Of a DNA stretch of 64,000 bases, positions 46,019 through 55,884 are shown piece by piece (within the stretch, counting starts at the first letter, position 1; the number at the start of each line of letters is the position of its first letter). A program made the position numbers and the translations under genes. Source of the DNA: Planktothrix serta PCC 8927 (lineage in GTDB: Bacteria; Cyanobacteriota; Cyanobacteriia; Cyanobacteriales; Microcoleaceae); NCBI RefSeq assembly GCF_900010725.2, contig NZ_LR734878.1, positions 238,634 to 302,633 of the forward strand, read 5' to 3'. The notes beneath the pieces are model-generated. The model saw nothing but the letters and a program-made list of their open reading frames with translations, was not told where the DNA came from and searched no databases.

Positions 46019-47203
46019 ATGAGCAGAATAGAAACCCGTACAGAACCGATGGTCTTGAACATGGGGCCACACCATCCCTCCATGCACGGGGTTTTACGGT
46101 TAATTGTCACCCTGGATGGGGAAGATGTGGTGGACTGTGAACCCGTCATCGGGTATCTGCATCGCGGTATGGAAAAAATCGCCGAAAGTCGCAGCGTTGT
46201 CATGTACGTTCCCTATGTTAGCCGTTGGGACTATGCGGCAGGAATGTTCAACGAAGCGGTCACGGTCAACGCGCCTGAACAATTAGCGGGAGTGACCGTC
46301 CCCAAACGGGCCCAATATATTCGGGTGATTATGCTGGAACTCAACCGCATCGCTAATCACCTGTTATGGCTTGGCCCGTTCTTGGCTGACGTCGGTGCCC
46401 AAACGCCGTTTTTCTATATTTTCCGAGAACGGGAATTAATTTATGACCTCTGGGAAGCCGCCACTGGATACCGGATGGTAAATAATAACTATTTTCGGAT
46501 TGGGGGCGTGGCTGCTGATTTACCTTATGGTTGGGTGGAGAAATGTCGGGATTTCTGCGATTATTTTGGCCCCAAAATTGATGAATATGAACGCTTAATT
46601 ACCAATAACCCGATTTTCCGACGCCGGATTGAAGGTTTAGGAACAATTACCCGTGAACAGGCGATTAACTGGGGATTATCCGGCCCGATGTTACGCGCTT
46701 CTGGGGTGAAGTGGGATTTACGCAAAGTTGACCACTATGAATGTTATGACGAGTTAGACTGGGATGTTCAATGGGATACGGGGGGAGACTGTTTCGCTCG
46801 TTATATTGTTCGGATTCGGGAAATGCGGGAATCAGTAAAAATCCTGTATCAAGCCTTAGATGCTCTACCCGGTGGCCCCTACGAAAATTTAGAAGCCAAA
46901 CGGATGATGGAGGGGCCAAAATCTGACTGGAATAGTTTTGATTATCAATTTATTGGTAAGAAAATTGCCCCAACATTCAAAATTCCCAAAGGGGAACATT
47001 ATGTACGAATTGAAAGTGGGAAAGGGGAACTCGGCATTTATATCATTGGTGATGATAATGTGTTTCCCTGGCGATTCAAAATTCGGGCGGCGGATTTCTG
47101 TAATTTACCGATTCTCTCGGAATTAGTTCGAGGAGAAAAGATTGCTGACCTCGTGGCAATTCTCGGTAGTATCGATATTATTATGGGTTCCGTTGACCGT
47201 TAG
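46019..47203 (+). CDS. ndhH: NAD(P)H-quinone oxidoreductase subunit H
   Basis: 394 residues, full length. [13 protein letters not shown] and [14 protein letters not shown] near the start, [26 protein letters not shown] and the C-terminal [12 protein letters not shown] are typical of the 49-kDa/NuoD-type subunit of photosynthetic complex I. It takes part in cyclic electron flow and respiration in thylakoid membranes. Monocistronic here, as in other cyanobacteria where ndh genes are scattered. Confidence 0.98.
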   Translation: MSRIETRTEPMVLNMGPHHPSMHGVLRLIVTLDGEDVVDCEPVIGYLHRGMEKIAESRSVVMYVPYVSRWDYAAGMFNEAVTVNAPEQLAGVTVPKRAQYIRVIMLELNRIANHLLWLGPFLADVGAQTPFFYIFRERELIYDLWEAATGYRMVNNNYFRIGGVAADLPYGWVEKCRDFCDYFGPKIDEYERLITNNPIFRRRIEGLGTITREQAINWGLSGPMLRASGVKWDLRKVDHYECYDELDWDVQWDTGGDCFARYIVRIREMRESVKILYQALDALPGGPYENLEAKRMMEGPKSDWNSFDYQFIGKKIAPTFKIPKGEHYVRIESGKGELGIYIIGDDNVFPWRFKIRAADFCNLPILSELVRGEKIADLVAILGSIDIIMGSVDR

Positions 47204-47229
47204 AGCTTGATATTTCCACCGAATGTGAT

Positions 47230-47254
47230 TAGGGGCAAGAATAACTCGCCCCTA
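47230..47254 (+). terminator. weak hairpin after ndhH
   Basis: TAGGGGC (47230-47236) pairs with GCCCCTA (47248-47254), 11-base loop. No strong T-run follows, so it may be a repeat or a weak terminator. Confidence 0.5.
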
Positions 47255-47529
47255 TCTAAAATATAGAATTGAGATCAAACCGCTTCATCCCTTGAGAAAA
47301 TTTACAAAAATTTATAAAAACATTAAAGGGAAAATATTGTTGTATACTAAAAATAGATCCAAAAAAAGCTGGCGTTGGATAAAAGTCCGATTGGTTTGCA
47401 GAATAAGTTTTAAGGGTGATCTCCATCGGATTGAGCAAGGCTAAAGTTAAAAAAAATTCAGGATGATTCCAAAAGTTACTGACTTTTAGAAATAAAAAAT
47501 TCGGTCTTATAGAGTTGGAGAATATTAAA

Positions 47530-48531
47530 ATGAAAAGTAGTGACATTATTGAACGATATCTTCGGGGCGAACGGGATTTTCGAGGATTAGACCTGACGGC
47601 TGAAAATTTAATTGGCGTGACGCTCAATCAAGCAAATTTCTCAACTTCAAGTTTAAAAGATGCTTCTCTGGCAAGGGCTTATTTAGAACGTTGTTTTTTA
47701 ATAGATACTAACTTAAATGGAGCTTTTTTATATGGGACAAATTTAAGTTATGCTAAAATGAAAGGCAGTCATTTAATTGAAGCCGATTTAACCAAAGCTA
47801 ACCTAAAAGGAGCCCAGTTAAATTGTGTTGATTTAACGGGTGCTAAACTGAGTGGTGCGATTCTTTTGTGTGTGAATTTGTTCCGTGCTAATTTAACCGG
47901 AGTAAATTTATGCGGGGCAAATTTAAACGGAATTAACCTCCGGTCTGCCAATTTAGAAAAAGCCAATTTAAACTGGACAAATTTAAGCGGCGCTAGACTC
48001 AGTGGGGCGAATTTAAAAGGAGCGCAGTTAAATGGAGTGAAATTGAATGGGGCGTTTCTCAATGGATTAGAGTTAGATGGAATTGATTTGAGTGGGTTAG
48101 AACTCAATAACGTTAAATTGAGTGGGGCTAAATTGTCCGGTGCTAACTTAATGGGAACCGCATTACAAGCTGCTCAAATGCGATTTACCCACTTAGAAGG
48201 CGCGAATTTACAACAAGCGGATTTGCAGGAGAGTGTTTTAAAAGGAGGACAATTTGTTTCAGTTAATTTAATGAAAGGTAACTTACGCGATGCCGATTTG
48301 AGAAATGCCGATTTGAGTCACGCCAATCTAAATTTAGCCGATTTATCCGGCGCAAACTTAACAGGTGCTAATCTTCAAGGTGCTTATTTGTGGGGAACTA
48401 ATTTAGATGGAGCTTGTTTAGAAGGAGCGAATTTAACAGGTGCAAGTTTGCGAAATGCGAAACTGAATGGGGCTGATTTGCAAGATGCTATTTTATCTGG
48501 GGCAACCATGCCCAACGGTCGGGTTTATTAA
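47530..48531 (+). CDS. pentapeptide-repeat protein
   Basis: 333 residues from ATG 47530 (RBS ttggag). After a short start (SSDIIERYLRGERDF) nearly the whole chain is A(N/D)LxG-type pentapeptide repeats, about 55 units, forming a right-handed beta-helix. It has a GATMPNGRVY ending usual for the cyanobacterial group. No signal peptide or membrane helix. Function unknown. It starts about 325 bases after ndhH. Confidence 0.93.
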   Translation: MKSSDIIERYLRGERDFRGLDLTAENLIGVTLNQANFSTSSLKDASLARAYLERCFLIDTNLNGAFLYGTNLSYAKMKGSHLIEADLTKANLKGAQLNCVDLTGAKLSGAILLCVNLFRANLTGVNLCGANLNGINLRSANLEKANLNWTNLSGARLSGANLKGAQLNGVKLNGAFLNGLELDGIDLSGLELNNVKLSGAKLSGANLMGTALQAAQMRFTHLEGANLQQADLQESVLKGGQFVSVNLMKGNLRDADLRNADLSHANLNLADLSGANLTGANLQGAYLWGTNLDGACLEGANLTGASLRNAKLNGADLQDAILSGATMPNGRVY

Positions 48532-48856
48532 CTTTTTAGGGGCGTTATTTTAGGATGAAAATACCTAAAGTTACTTCAATCTACGATGACAGACATTTGT
48601 ATCAAGAAGATATTTCATTCCAGGGGTTCGCGTTCAGGTTGTTCGTTTTGAGGATGTCTAATAAAGGAGTCGTCCTGAATACAATTGTTATCATCTTCCA
48701 ATCGACTGCTCTTTCTTGGCACAGTACATATAGCGTGCTTGCATAAGTCCTGTAAAAATAATGAGGGCAATTGCGCTACATCAATCTAGCTTTAGATATT
48801 TTTAGAACAATTACCCTCTCGACAGGTACGCTACTCAATCATAAGTTGAGAAAAAT
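48532..48856. other. 325-base region without a convincing gene
   Basis: A 63-codon frame at 48555 looks accidental. A GAGGGcAATTG ... CAATTaCCCTC imperfect inverted repeat occupies about 48762-48817 before glyQ's end. Confidence 0.4.
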
Positions 48857-49774
48857 TTAACCCCTTTTTAGGGGAAATTCTAACAGTTCTCGCTGTTCTA
48901 AATAGCGTTGAGCGACTCGTCTGGCTAAATTCCGAATTCGACCAATATAACGAGTGCGTTCTGTAACAGCAATTACCCCTCTAGCATCCAATAAATTGAA
49001 ACTATGGGAACATTTAAGAACATAATCTAAACTGGGTAATACTAACCCTTTTTCAATTAATTGTTCGGCTTCTTGTTCATATAATCCAAACAATGTAAAC
49101 AAGAATTCAGGATTAGATGCTTCAAAATTATAGGTACATTGTTCAATTTCTCCTTGTAAGTGAACATCCCCATAATTAATTGTATCTGTCCATGAAATTT
49201 TCGTCATTGCATCTACATTTTGCAGATACATTGCCAGACGTTCTAACCCATAAGTAATCTCAATAGAAACAGGACGGCAATCAATACTCCCGCATTGTTG
49301 AAAATAGGTAAATTGAGTAATTTCCATCCCATCTAACCACACTTCCCAACCTACCCCCCAGGCTCCTAAAGTCGGAGATTCCCAGTTATCTTCCACAAAC
49401 CGAATATCATGATCTTCCGGGTGAATTCCTAATAGTCTCAACGAGTCTAAATAAACCTCTTGAATATTATCAGGAGAGGGTTTAATTAACACTTGATATT
49501 GATAATAATGTTGAAAACGGTTGGGGTTTTCTCCATAACGGCCATCGGTCGGACGACGACAGGGCTCTACATAAGCCACAGACCAGGGTTCAGGGCCAAT
49601 TGCTCGTAAAAAGGTATGGGGATTCATCGTTCCCGCCCCTTTTTCGGTATCATAGGATTGAGCAATCAAACAGCCGCGATCGCTCCAAAATTGATTCAAG
49701 GTTGCAATAATTGATTGAAAATTCACGGGAGGCAATACTTCTCTAATTGTTTTTACTTTAACAAATTTTACCAT
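48857..49774 (-). CDS. glyQ: glycyl-tRNA synthetase alpha subunit
   Basis: 305 residues. Family motif set: [45 protein letters not shown], the class II motif region [18 protein letters not shown], and [24 protein letters not shown]. The alpha2beta2 enzyme charges tRNA-Gly; glyS is elsewhere. ATG 49774 is chosen because it overlaps the stop of a 36-aa ORF (TAATG); the homologous domain starts at residue 17 (a GTG), so the start remains open. Confidence 0.95.
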   Translation of the reverse strand: MVKFVKVKTIREVLPPVNFQSIIATLNQFWSDRGCLIAQSYDTEKGAGTMNPHTFLRAIGPEPWSVAYVEPCRRPTDGRYGENPNRFQHYYQYQVLIKPSPDNIQEVYLDSLRLLGIHPEDHDIRFVEDNWESPTLGAWGVGWEVWLDGMEITQFTYFQQCGSIDCRPVSIEITYGLERLAMYLQNVDAMTKISWTDTINYGDVHLQGEIEQCTYNFEASNPEFLFTLFGLYEQEAEQLIEKGLVLPSLDYVLKCSHSFNLLDARGVIAVTERTRYIGRIRNLARRVAQRYLEQRELLEFPLKRG

Positions 49775-49884
49775 TAATTTTTAGGTAGGGATGAAATGCC
49801 TTTAAATAACATCACTAACCCCCCAATTACAATAGCGATCGCAATTCCTCCCATCACCCCATCCAATACCCCTATATTTTCCAT
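49774..49884 (-). CDS. small membrane protein, 36 aa, coupled to glyQ
   Basis: Short gene from ATG 49884 with a perfect RBS (aggaga, 8-base spacer). It reads [20 protein letters not shown] and continues [16 protein letters not shown]: a single hydrophobic helix (about 10-28) with a basic tail. Its stop overlaps the glyQ ATG by one base (TAATG), which supports translational coupling. No named family. RBS, hydrophobicity and coupling make it a credible gene. Confidence 0.62.
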   Translation of the reverse strand: MENIGVLDGVMGGIAIAIVIGGLVMLFKGISSLPKN

Positions 49885-49988
49885 TGATTGTTAATCTCCT
49901 CTGATAATTCTGATTCTACCTTTGAAATTCTCTATCTGTTCGTATAAAACGTTATATTGATTAATAACCATTCTATAGGAACATTGGA

Positions 49989-50903
49989 TTGTCTGACATC
50001 GAAGTAGTGGAAGAAAATACTCAAACCCCCTTTGTCCATATTCCCGTATTGAGTCGGGAATTAATTGCAGGTTTAGAAATTTGTGCGGGAGGAGAATATT
50101 TAGATGCTACCGTAGGCGGTGGCGGACATAGTTTGTTATTGTTGCAAGCGGGGGAGAATATTCGATTAACAGCAATTGACCAAGATCAAGAGGCGATCGC
50201 TGCTACTCGTGTTAAATTTGAACAAACAAATCCCTCTCTATTGGAAAGAGTGCAGTTTTGGCAAGGAAACTTTACTCAATATAACCCAAAAAGCAAACAA
50301 TTTGATGGAATTATTGCGGATTTAGGAGTGAGTTCCTATCAGTTTGATCAGCCAGAAAGAGGGTTTAGTTTTCGCCATACCGCACCTTTAGATATGCGGA
50401 TGAATCAACAACAATCCTTAACGGCGGCGGAGATTATTAATCGTTGGGATGAGAAGAAATTAGCGGATATTTTTTATCAATATGGGGAAGAACGGTTATC
50501 GAGACGCATTGCTAAACGAATTGTAGAAAAACGGCCATTTCAAACCACAACAGATTTAGCAAATGCGATCGCTAATTGTGTTCCGGGGAGTTATCGTCAT
50601 GGACGGATTCATCCGGCTACCCGTGTTTTTCAAGCCTTAAGAATTGCGGTAAATCAAGAGTTAACTTGTTTAGAAAAGTTTTTAGATCAAGCTCAATATT
50701 GGTTAAAACCTGGAGGTAGAATTGGGGTGATTAGTTTTCATAGTTTAGAAGATAGAATCGTTAAACATCGGTTAAAAGATTCTCCTATTTTACAGGTATT
50801 AACTAAAAAACCGATTCAACCCCAACCCGATGAACTTAATCATAATCACCGTTCTCGTTCAGCAAAATTAAGATTAGCAGAACGAAAGATCATAGAATCC
50901 TAA
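49989..50903 (+). CDS. rsmH: 16S rRNA (cytosine-1402-N4)-methyltransferase
   Basis: 304 residues. It methylates 16S rRNA C1402. [10 protein letters not shown] at the start, SAM site [78 protein letters not shown]. The only in-frame start near the domain is TTG 49989 with RBS agga (8-base gap). Usually part of the division cluster; here alone. Confidence 0.96.
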   Translation: MSDIEVVEENTQTPFVHIPVLSRELIAGLEICAGGEYLDATVGGGGHSLLLLQAGENIRLTAIDQDQEAIAATRVKFEQTNPSLLERVQFWQGNFTQYNPKSKQFDGIIADLGVSSYQFDQPERGFSFRHTAPLDMRMNQQQSLTAAEIINRWDEKKLADIFYQYGEERLSRRIAKRIVEKRPFQTTTDLANAIANCVPGSYRHGRIHPATRVFQALRIAVNQELTCLEKFLDQAQYWLKPGGRIGVISFHSLEDRIVKHRLKDSPILQVLTKKPIQPQPDELNHNHRSRSAKLRLAERKIIES

Positions 50904-50912
50904 ATTTTGGTC

Positions 50913-50950
50913 AGAGGTAGATTTAGTTAAATTTAACTAAATTCGCCTCT
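50913..50950 (+). terminator. hairpin terminator after rsmH
   Basis: Inner 22-base palindrome at 50921-50942 (ATTTAGTTAAA halves) and outer AGAGG/CCTCT arms (50913-50917, 50946-50950). Confidence 0.6.
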
Positions 50951-51031
50951 ATCGGAATGAACTGAAAAAGAAGGTGATCGCATCCTTCAAAAAACTCTAT
51001 AATAGTTAATAATGAAATTTTGGATAACTTT

Positions 51032-51262
51032 ATGAACATTAGTGAAATTCGCAATCAAGTTAAACATTATGTTGATCAACTATCTCCTGAAAAATTGATT
51101 ATTGCTGTAGATTTTTTATCTTATTTAGCAGAACGAGATAGTCAGGAAGCTACTGAAGAATTACTCAAAATTGCTGGTTTTAAAGAAGCCTTTGAAAAGG
51201 GAAAAGAAGATGTCTTAGAAGAACGAGTTATTTCCGTTAGTGAACTCAAACGAAAATACTAA
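51032..51262 (+). CDS. antitoxin-like protein
   Basis: 76 residues from ATG 51032. MNISEIRNQVKHYVDQLSPE with LIIAVDFLSYLAE, then an acidic/basic helix and the end EERVISVSELKRKY. The layout (helical dimer domain, charged tail) and the following RelE-like fragment, 5 bases away, suggest a RelB/ParD-like antitoxin. Family name not certain. Confidence 0.6.
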   Translation: MNISEIRNQVKHYVDQLSPEKLIIAVDFLSYLAERDSQEATEELLKIAGFKEAFEKGKEDVLEERVISVSELKRKY

Positions 51263-51267
51263 GCTTT

Positions 51268-51351
51268 ATGTATGAAATTATTATTACTCATGAAGCGCAA
51301 GAGTTTTTTGAAGAAGCATCTGCTTCCCTTCAAAAAAAGTTAGATCGCTGA
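51268..51351 (+). pseudogene. truncated RelE/ParE-like toxin
   Basis: 27 codons beginning MYEIIITHEAQEFFEEASAS, typical of the first strand and helix of RelE-fold toxins, then a TGA stop after LQKKLDR. The remainder is missing. Five bases from the antitoxin stop codon. Confidence 0.65.
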
Positions 51352-51411
51352 ATATTTAAAAGAGTCGCTATAATACAACCGTTGAGTTAATCGTCTATTT
51401 ATTTCCTGCTT

Positions 51412-52227
51412 ATGAACATCCTCAAAAAATATTCTGTTTTTATTCTTTTGGTGATTGCGATTTTGATAGCTCCCGTTTGGACAATCTTAACATCCGCTCA
51501 AACTCCCAACACTTTACAAACACAAGTCATTGAATATCGCCAAGGAGATGCCGTTTTAGAGGGCTATTTAGCTTATGATTCCTCACAAACAGGGAAACGT
51601 CCAGGGGTGTTAGTTGTGCATGAATGGAAAGGGTTAGATGAGTATGCAAAAAAACGGACAGAACAACTAGCCAGTTTGGGTTATATCGCCTTTGCTGCGG
51701 ATATTTATGGTAAAGGAATTCGACCCCAAACCGCAGAGGAAGCCAAAACCCAAGCCACTCTTTACCGCAGTAACCGGGCGTTATTACGAGAACGAGTTAA
51801 TGCCGCTTTAACAGAACTTCGTAAACAACCCCAAACCGATAGTGAACGTTTAGCTGCTATTGGCTATTGTTTTGGAGGAACAACGGTTTTAGAATTAGCA
51901 AGAAGTGGTACTGATGTGGATGGTGTGGTAAGTTTTCATGGGGGTTTAGATAGTCCTAATCCCCAAGATGGGAAACAAATTAAAAGCAAAGTTTTAGTGT
52001 TACATGGTGCGGATGATCCGTTAGTTTCTCCAGAAGATATTAAAGCATTTGAGAAGGAAATGCGAGAGGGGAATGTAGATTGGCAAATGGTGAGTTATGG
52101 TAGAACTGTTCATAGTTTTACGAATCCCAAATCAGGAAATGATCCCTCTAAAGGAGTAGCCTATAATCCCGATTCTGATCGACGTTCTTTTGAAGCGATG
52201 AAACTATTTTTTGAGGAGATTTTTTAA
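51412..52227 (+). CDS. dienelactone-hydrolase-family protein, exported
   Basis: 271 residues. N-terminal signal or anchor helix (about 6-29), then a DLH-type alpha/beta hydrolase: nucleophile Cys in GYCFGGTTVLE, Asp in LHGADDPLVS, His in RTVHSFTN. HEWKGL holds the oxyanion site. Hydrolyses a lactone or ester in the periplasm; substrate unknown. Confidence 0.9.
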   Translation: MNILKKYSVFILLVIAILIAPVWTILTSAQTPNTLQTQVIEYRQGDAVLEGYLAYDSSQTGKRPGVLVVHEWKGLDEYAKKRTEQLASLGYIAFAADIYGKGIRPQTAEEAKTQATLYRSNRALLRERVNAALTELRKQPQTDSERLAAIGYCFGGTTVLELARSGTDVDGVVSFHGGLDSPNPQDGKQIKSKVLVLHGADDPLVSPEDIKAFEKEMREGNVDWQMVSYGRTVHSFTNPKSGNDPSKGVAYNPDSDRRSFEAMKLFFEEIF

Positions 52228-52287
52228 GGGTTTAAGTTATGGAAGGTGCGATCGCTTTTTTTAAAATAGGCGATCGCCAACCCCTGA

Positions 52288-53064
52288 TTATGCTTCTTTG
52301 ACAAATCGAATAATTTCTCGAACATGATTGAGAAATTGTCCATCGGTTGTTAATTGAGCGATCGCATTTTCTGCCTCTTTTTGTAAACGCTGATGTTCCG
52401 ATTGATTCGTCGCTTTTAACGTTTCTAAATCAGCCGTTACATGGGTTAAATTATCACGAACAGCTTGCCATTTTTGTTCTTGTTGAGTCGCCCAAGAATC
52501 AGGATATTTTAGATTCAATTTTCTCTCTAACTCTTTTAACGTTACTTCTACAACTTCAAAGCGATTTCGCAGTTCGACAACATCCTCACGGGGATAGGAA
52601 AATTGACGACGAACCATTGCTAACCGGGCTGCTAAATATTGATAAGCGCGTACCGATGGCCGTAAAATTGTTAATAGTAAAGCCGCCCCTGAACCTAAAT
52701 AACCTACCACACTAATTCCCGACCAAGCTAACCCATAAAGCCCCAAAGTTGATAAAAAATGTAAACCTAATGCGACCCCAAGGGAACGTTGAGCTAACTG
52801 GGTAACATATTGAACTTGTTGATTTTCAATTGAAATTCCCTTTTTTTTCGATTCTTCCGCCTCGGCTAAAACTTCTTTCGCCTCAAAATGAATATTCCAA
52901 GGAACGGTTACAATTAACAATAACCACCAAAAAACAGCACAACCAATCACCCAATCTACAAAGCTTCCTGCTGGAATATGTAACCATTGTAAAACACTAA
53001 AAGTCAGTAATAGGACAACGGTTAATCCTAAACCAAAATCACCATAATTAAACTGTATTTTCAT
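52288..53064 (-). CDS. membrane protein with coiled-coil tail, hypothetical
   Basis: 258 residues. Hydrophobic helices at about 13-28, 34-55, 95-112 and 116-134, then a long charged helix-rich part (LRNRFEVVEVTLKELERKLNLK ... HQRLQKEAENAIAQL). No known family. It starts 241 bases from the divergent cobA-hemD gene; the gap contains a GTGCGT-type repeat. Confidence 0.75.
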   Translation of the reverse strand: MKIQFNYGDFGLGLTVVLLLTFSVLQWLHIPAGSFVDWVIGCAVFWWLLLIVTVPWNIHFEAKEVLAEAEESKKKGISIENQQVQYVTQLAQRSLGVALGLHFLSTLGLYGLAWSGISVVGYLGSGAALLLTILRPSVRAYQYLAARLAMVRRQFSYPREDVVELRNRFEVVEVTLKELERKLNLKYPDSWATQQEQKWQAVRDNLTHVTADLETLKATNQSEHQRLQKEAENAIAQLTTDGQFLNHVREIIRFVKEA

Positions 53065-53089
53065 ATTAATTCAATCCTCCTAATTATTA

Positions 53090-53118
53090 GTAGGGTGCGT
53101 AAGCAACGCGCACGCACC
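53090..53118. repeat. GTGCGT-type dispersed repeat
   Basis: tagggtgcgtaagcaacgcg followed by cacgcacc; hairpin GGTGCGT/ACGCACC as in the 77-bp array at 14187. Confidence 0.65.
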
Positions 53119-53305
53119 AAAAACCCTAAATATTCTAAAGATCATGACCATTGACCATCACAAAGTCAATTCACCCCGCTTCTGTCATCTGATTATGAAG
53201 AATAATAGTAATATTCTGATCTCGACTGTGACACTTCTTAAAGCTTCATACCCTTGAGTTAGGATAAAATTAGGTTTAAACCTTCACTTCTCTAAAATTT
53301 TACCC

Positions 53306-54892
53306 ATGATCAGGCAAAAAGGAAAAGTTTATTTAGTTGGAGCAGGGTTAGGAGAAATTGCTTATCTAACCCTACAAGCTCAAGGGTTACTCTCCCAAGC
53401 AGAAGTTTTAATTTATGATGCTTTAGTAGATGATTCTATTTTAACATTAATTCCTGCCAATTGCTTAAAATTAGAAGTGGGAAAACGGGGTGGACAACCT
53501 AGCACTCCCCAATCAGAAATCAATCAATTATTAGTTGAATATTGCCTCCGAGGAAAACAAGTTATTCGTTTAAAAGGAGGCGATCCGTTTATTTTTGGGC
53601 GCACGACTTCCGAAATTCAAGCATTAATTGAATCTCAATGTGACTTTGAAGTCATCCCCGGACTTTCATCAGCTTTAGCCGCCCCTACTCTCGCCTATAT
53701 TCCCCTTACAGATCCGGTGATGAGTCGTTGTTTTGCTGTTATGACTGGCCATGATTTAGAAGCATTAGATTGGCAAATTGTTTCCCAAATTGAAACCTTA
53801 GTGATTTTAATGGGAGGACGAAATTTAGGTGAAATTGTCCATCAACTCCTCCGTCATGAACGACTCCCTAAAACCCCTATTGCTCTAATTAAATCTGGGG
53901 GTTGTCCTCAACAAATAGTTTGGGTAGGTACATTAAATGATATTGTAGAAAGAACAGCAAATGAATCCTTATCTCCCTGTGTGATTGTGGTGGGTGAAGT
54001 TGTCCGCTTGCGTGATTTTCTCAACCCTTCCCAACAATCTTGGGGACAGGATCAACTGCCCAAAAATTCTAGCTTAAATCTGGCTACTATGAATCAACCC
54101 CTATTTGGTAAAACAATATTAGTGACTCGTTCAGCAGAACAATCGAGTCAATTTAGTGAATTACTAAAAGAACAGGGAGCAACTGTTATTGAAATGCCCG
54201 CCTTAGTGATTACGCCTCCCTCTAGTTGGGAAGGGTTAGATCAAGCCATTAAACAGTTAGAAATAACTTCTGAAACCTTTTTTGATTGGTTGATTTTAAC
54301 TTCTTCTAATGGAGTTGAATACTTCTTTGATCGCTTAATGACTCTCGGAAAAGATATCCGCAGCTTAGGGAAAACAAAAATAGCAGTAGTAGGCAAAAAA
54401 ACCGCCGCTAGTTTGCAAGAACGCTGCTTAAAACCTGATTTTATTCCTCCTGACTTTGTAGCTGATTCCCTGGTTGAAAATTTTCCCGAATCTTTGGAAG
54501 GTAAAAGAATTTTATTCCCCAGAGTGGAAACCGGAGGACGGGAAGTTTTAGTTCAAGAATTAACCGCAAAAGGAGCAACAATTGTGGAAGTGGCTGCTTA
54601 TGAATCGGGTTGTCCCCATAATATTCCTCCAGAAGTTTTAGAGGCTTTACAACATAAAATTATTGATGTCATTACCTTTGCAAGTTCTAAGACCGTTAAA
54701 AATTTCTGTCAATTAATTCAATCCCTCCCTGAACAATCTTTACCTCCTAATTATTTAGATGGGATTTGTATTGCTTCTATTGGCCCCCAAACCTCTAAAA
54801 GTTGTCAAAGTTTATTAGGACGGGTAGATGTCGAACCTCAAGAATATACTTTAGAAGGATTAACCCAAGCTATTCTTAATCAATATCTCTGA
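53306..54892 (+). CDS. cobA-hemD: uroporphyrinogen-III C-methyltransferase / uroporphyrinogen-III synthase fusion
   Basis: 528 residues. N-terminal SUMT (1-245): SAM site KVYLVGAGLGEIAYLTLQA (usual GAGPGD is here GAGLGE), VIRLKGGDPFIFGR, LTDPVMSRCFAVMTGHD. C-terminal uroporphyrinogen-III synthase (about 265-528): ILVTRSAEQSSQFSELL, WLILTSSNGVEYFFDRL, VAAYESGCP, ITFASSKTVKNF. It links siroheme/cobalamin and heme/chlorophyll branches. A linker of about 25 residues joins the parts. Confidence 0.95.
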   Translation: MIRQKGKVYLVGAGLGEIAYLTLQAQGLLSQAEVLIYDALVDDSILTLIPANCLKLEVGKRGGQPSTPQSEINQLLVEYCLRGKQVIRLKGGDPFIFGRTTSEIQALIESQCDFEVIPGLSSALAAPTLAYIPLTDPVMSRCFAVMTGHDLEALDWQIVSQIETLVILMGGRNLGEIVHQLLRHERLPKTPIALIKSGGCPQQIVWVGTLNDIVERTANESLSPCVIVVGEVVRLRDFLNPSQQSWGQDQLPKNSSLNLATMNQPLFGKTILVTRSAEQSSQFSELLKEQGATVIEMPALVITPPSSWEGLDQAIKQLEITSETFFDWLILTSSNGVEYFFDRLMTLGKDIRSLGKTKIAVVGKKTAASLQERCLKPDFIPPDFVADSLVENFPESLEGKRILFPRVETGGREVLVQELTAKGATIVEVAAYESGCPHNIPPEVLEALQHKIIDVITFASSKTVKNFCQLIQSLPEQSLPPNYLDGICIASIGPQTSKSCQSLLGRVDVEPQEYTLEGLTQAILNQYL

Positions 54893-54929
54893 AATCAAAA
54901 TATAGTTATAAAGCTATTTGTCATCAGCT

Positions 54930-55394
54930 TTAATTATTTTGTGGATACCAATTATCCTCTAATAATTGTTCAACAGGATAAGGGCAAACAGGAGGAAATA
55001 TATTTTGAGATAAACCTGTTTTTTTACTGACTAAACTCACAGCAACATGATAGATAGAGTCTAATTCTGGAATTAGCTTGTTTTTTAAAGTCGTCGTTAA
55101 TTCATGACTTAAATCATCTCGAAAAGCAATGATTTCTGCTTGCCAATGCCGATAATTTATATCATACTCTGGCTGCCAATATTCTAACAAAAGAAGATGA
55201 ATAATAATCTGCCTTGAAAGACTTCTAATTTTATTAAATTCACTTCTTCCCAAACTTTCTAACTCCTCAATTAAATTTTCTATATCTAAACTTTCAAAGT
55301 CTTTTATTTTTAATAATTCAATGGTTTGTTTTAACCATAAGTAATCGTCGCTTTGATACAATTCTTGAAGTTTATTTTTAGTTGAACTTGTCAT
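54930..55394 (-). CDS. DUF29 family protein
   Basis: 154 residues with the DUF29 sequence style: LYQSDDYLWLKQTIELLKIKDFESLDIENLIEELESLGRSE and the HLLLLEYWQPEYDINYRHW segment. All-helical, no catalytic motif known; very common in cyanobacteria and often near accessory genes. Convergent to cobA-hemD. Confidence 0.92.
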   Translation of the reverse strand: MTSSTKNKLQELYQSDDYLWLKQTIELLKIKDFESLDIENLIEELESLGRSEFNKIRSLSRQIIIHLLLLEYWQPEYDINYRHWQAEIIAFRDDLSHELTTTLKNKLIPELDSIYHVAVSLVSKKTGLSQNIFPPVCPYPVEQLLEDNWYPQNN

Positions 55395-55526
55395 TTTTTT
55401 TAATCTTCCTATAAATTGTGATCAATTATTTGCGATCGCATCCCTGATTTTCTTATATTAATCTATAATAGAAAGAACATTCATCATCTATTCGACTAGA
55501 TACAATCAGTATCTAAGGAGATATTC

Positions 55527-55724
55527 ATGAAAGCAGAGTTAACGGCTATCATTGAAACAGCAAAGGAAGGAGGATACTGGGCTATTTGTCCAGAAATACC
55601 TGGAGCCAATGGTCAGGGGGAAACTATAGAGGAAGCCAAAGAAAGCTTAAAAATGGCTATTCAACTGATTCTTGAAGATCGTTTGGCAGATATTCGCACC
55701 GGGGCTACCAGAAGACGCTATTGA
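55527..55724 (+). CDS. HicB-like antitoxin with frameshifted C-terminus
   Basis: 65 residues. N-terminal HicB core is intact: LTAIIETAKEGGYWAICPEIPGANGQGETIEEAKESL. The last codons read TGATRRRY; dropping one G of the GGGG at 55701-55704 restores LPEDAIEATILIHET with a TAA at 55752 that overlaps a hicA-like ATG at 55742, as in normal HicBA operons. So it is likely a damaged gene, or less likely a sequencing error. Strong RBS aaggaga. Confidence 0.8.
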   Translation: MKAELTAIIETAKEGGYWAICPEIPGANGQGETIEEAKESLKMAIQLILEDRLADIRTGATRRRY

Positions 55725-55741
55725 AGCAACCATTTTAATCC

Positions 55742-55768
55742 ATGAAACGTAAAGAATTGGAAAAATAG
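55742..55768 (+). pseudogene. hicA remnant
   Basis: ATG followed by KRKELEK and a TAG. This is the typical HicA beginning, cut off after 8 residues; a downstream HYSFV stretch in the same frame could be a further relic. It overlaps the repaired hicB end by 11 bases. Confidence 0.65.
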
Positions 55769-55836
55769 GGAATACATTACAGCTTCGTATGATTAATAAT
55801 AATTAGTCCTAATTATTTGCACATAAAAAATAGTTT

Positions 55837-55881
55837 GTTGTTGCGCTTTAGCCCCCACCTAGAGCACTAAAGCGCAACAAC
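55837..55881 (-). terminator. terminator of aar
   Basis: 15-bp arms GTTGTTGCGCTTTAG (55837-55851) and CTAAAGCGCAACAAC (55867-55881), 15-base loop. On the minus strand a TATTTTTTATG run follows. It lies 4 bases past the aar stop. Confidence 0.8.
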
Positions 55882-55884
55882 TGA

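Noticed and set aside
47769-48107. 112-codon minus-strand ORF in the pentapeptide-repeat gene
   Set aside because: Antisense mirror of the periodic repeat; a shadow.
48555-48746. 63-codon ORF after the pentapeptide gene
   Set aside because: No good RBS, no domain, unusual composition; seems accidental.
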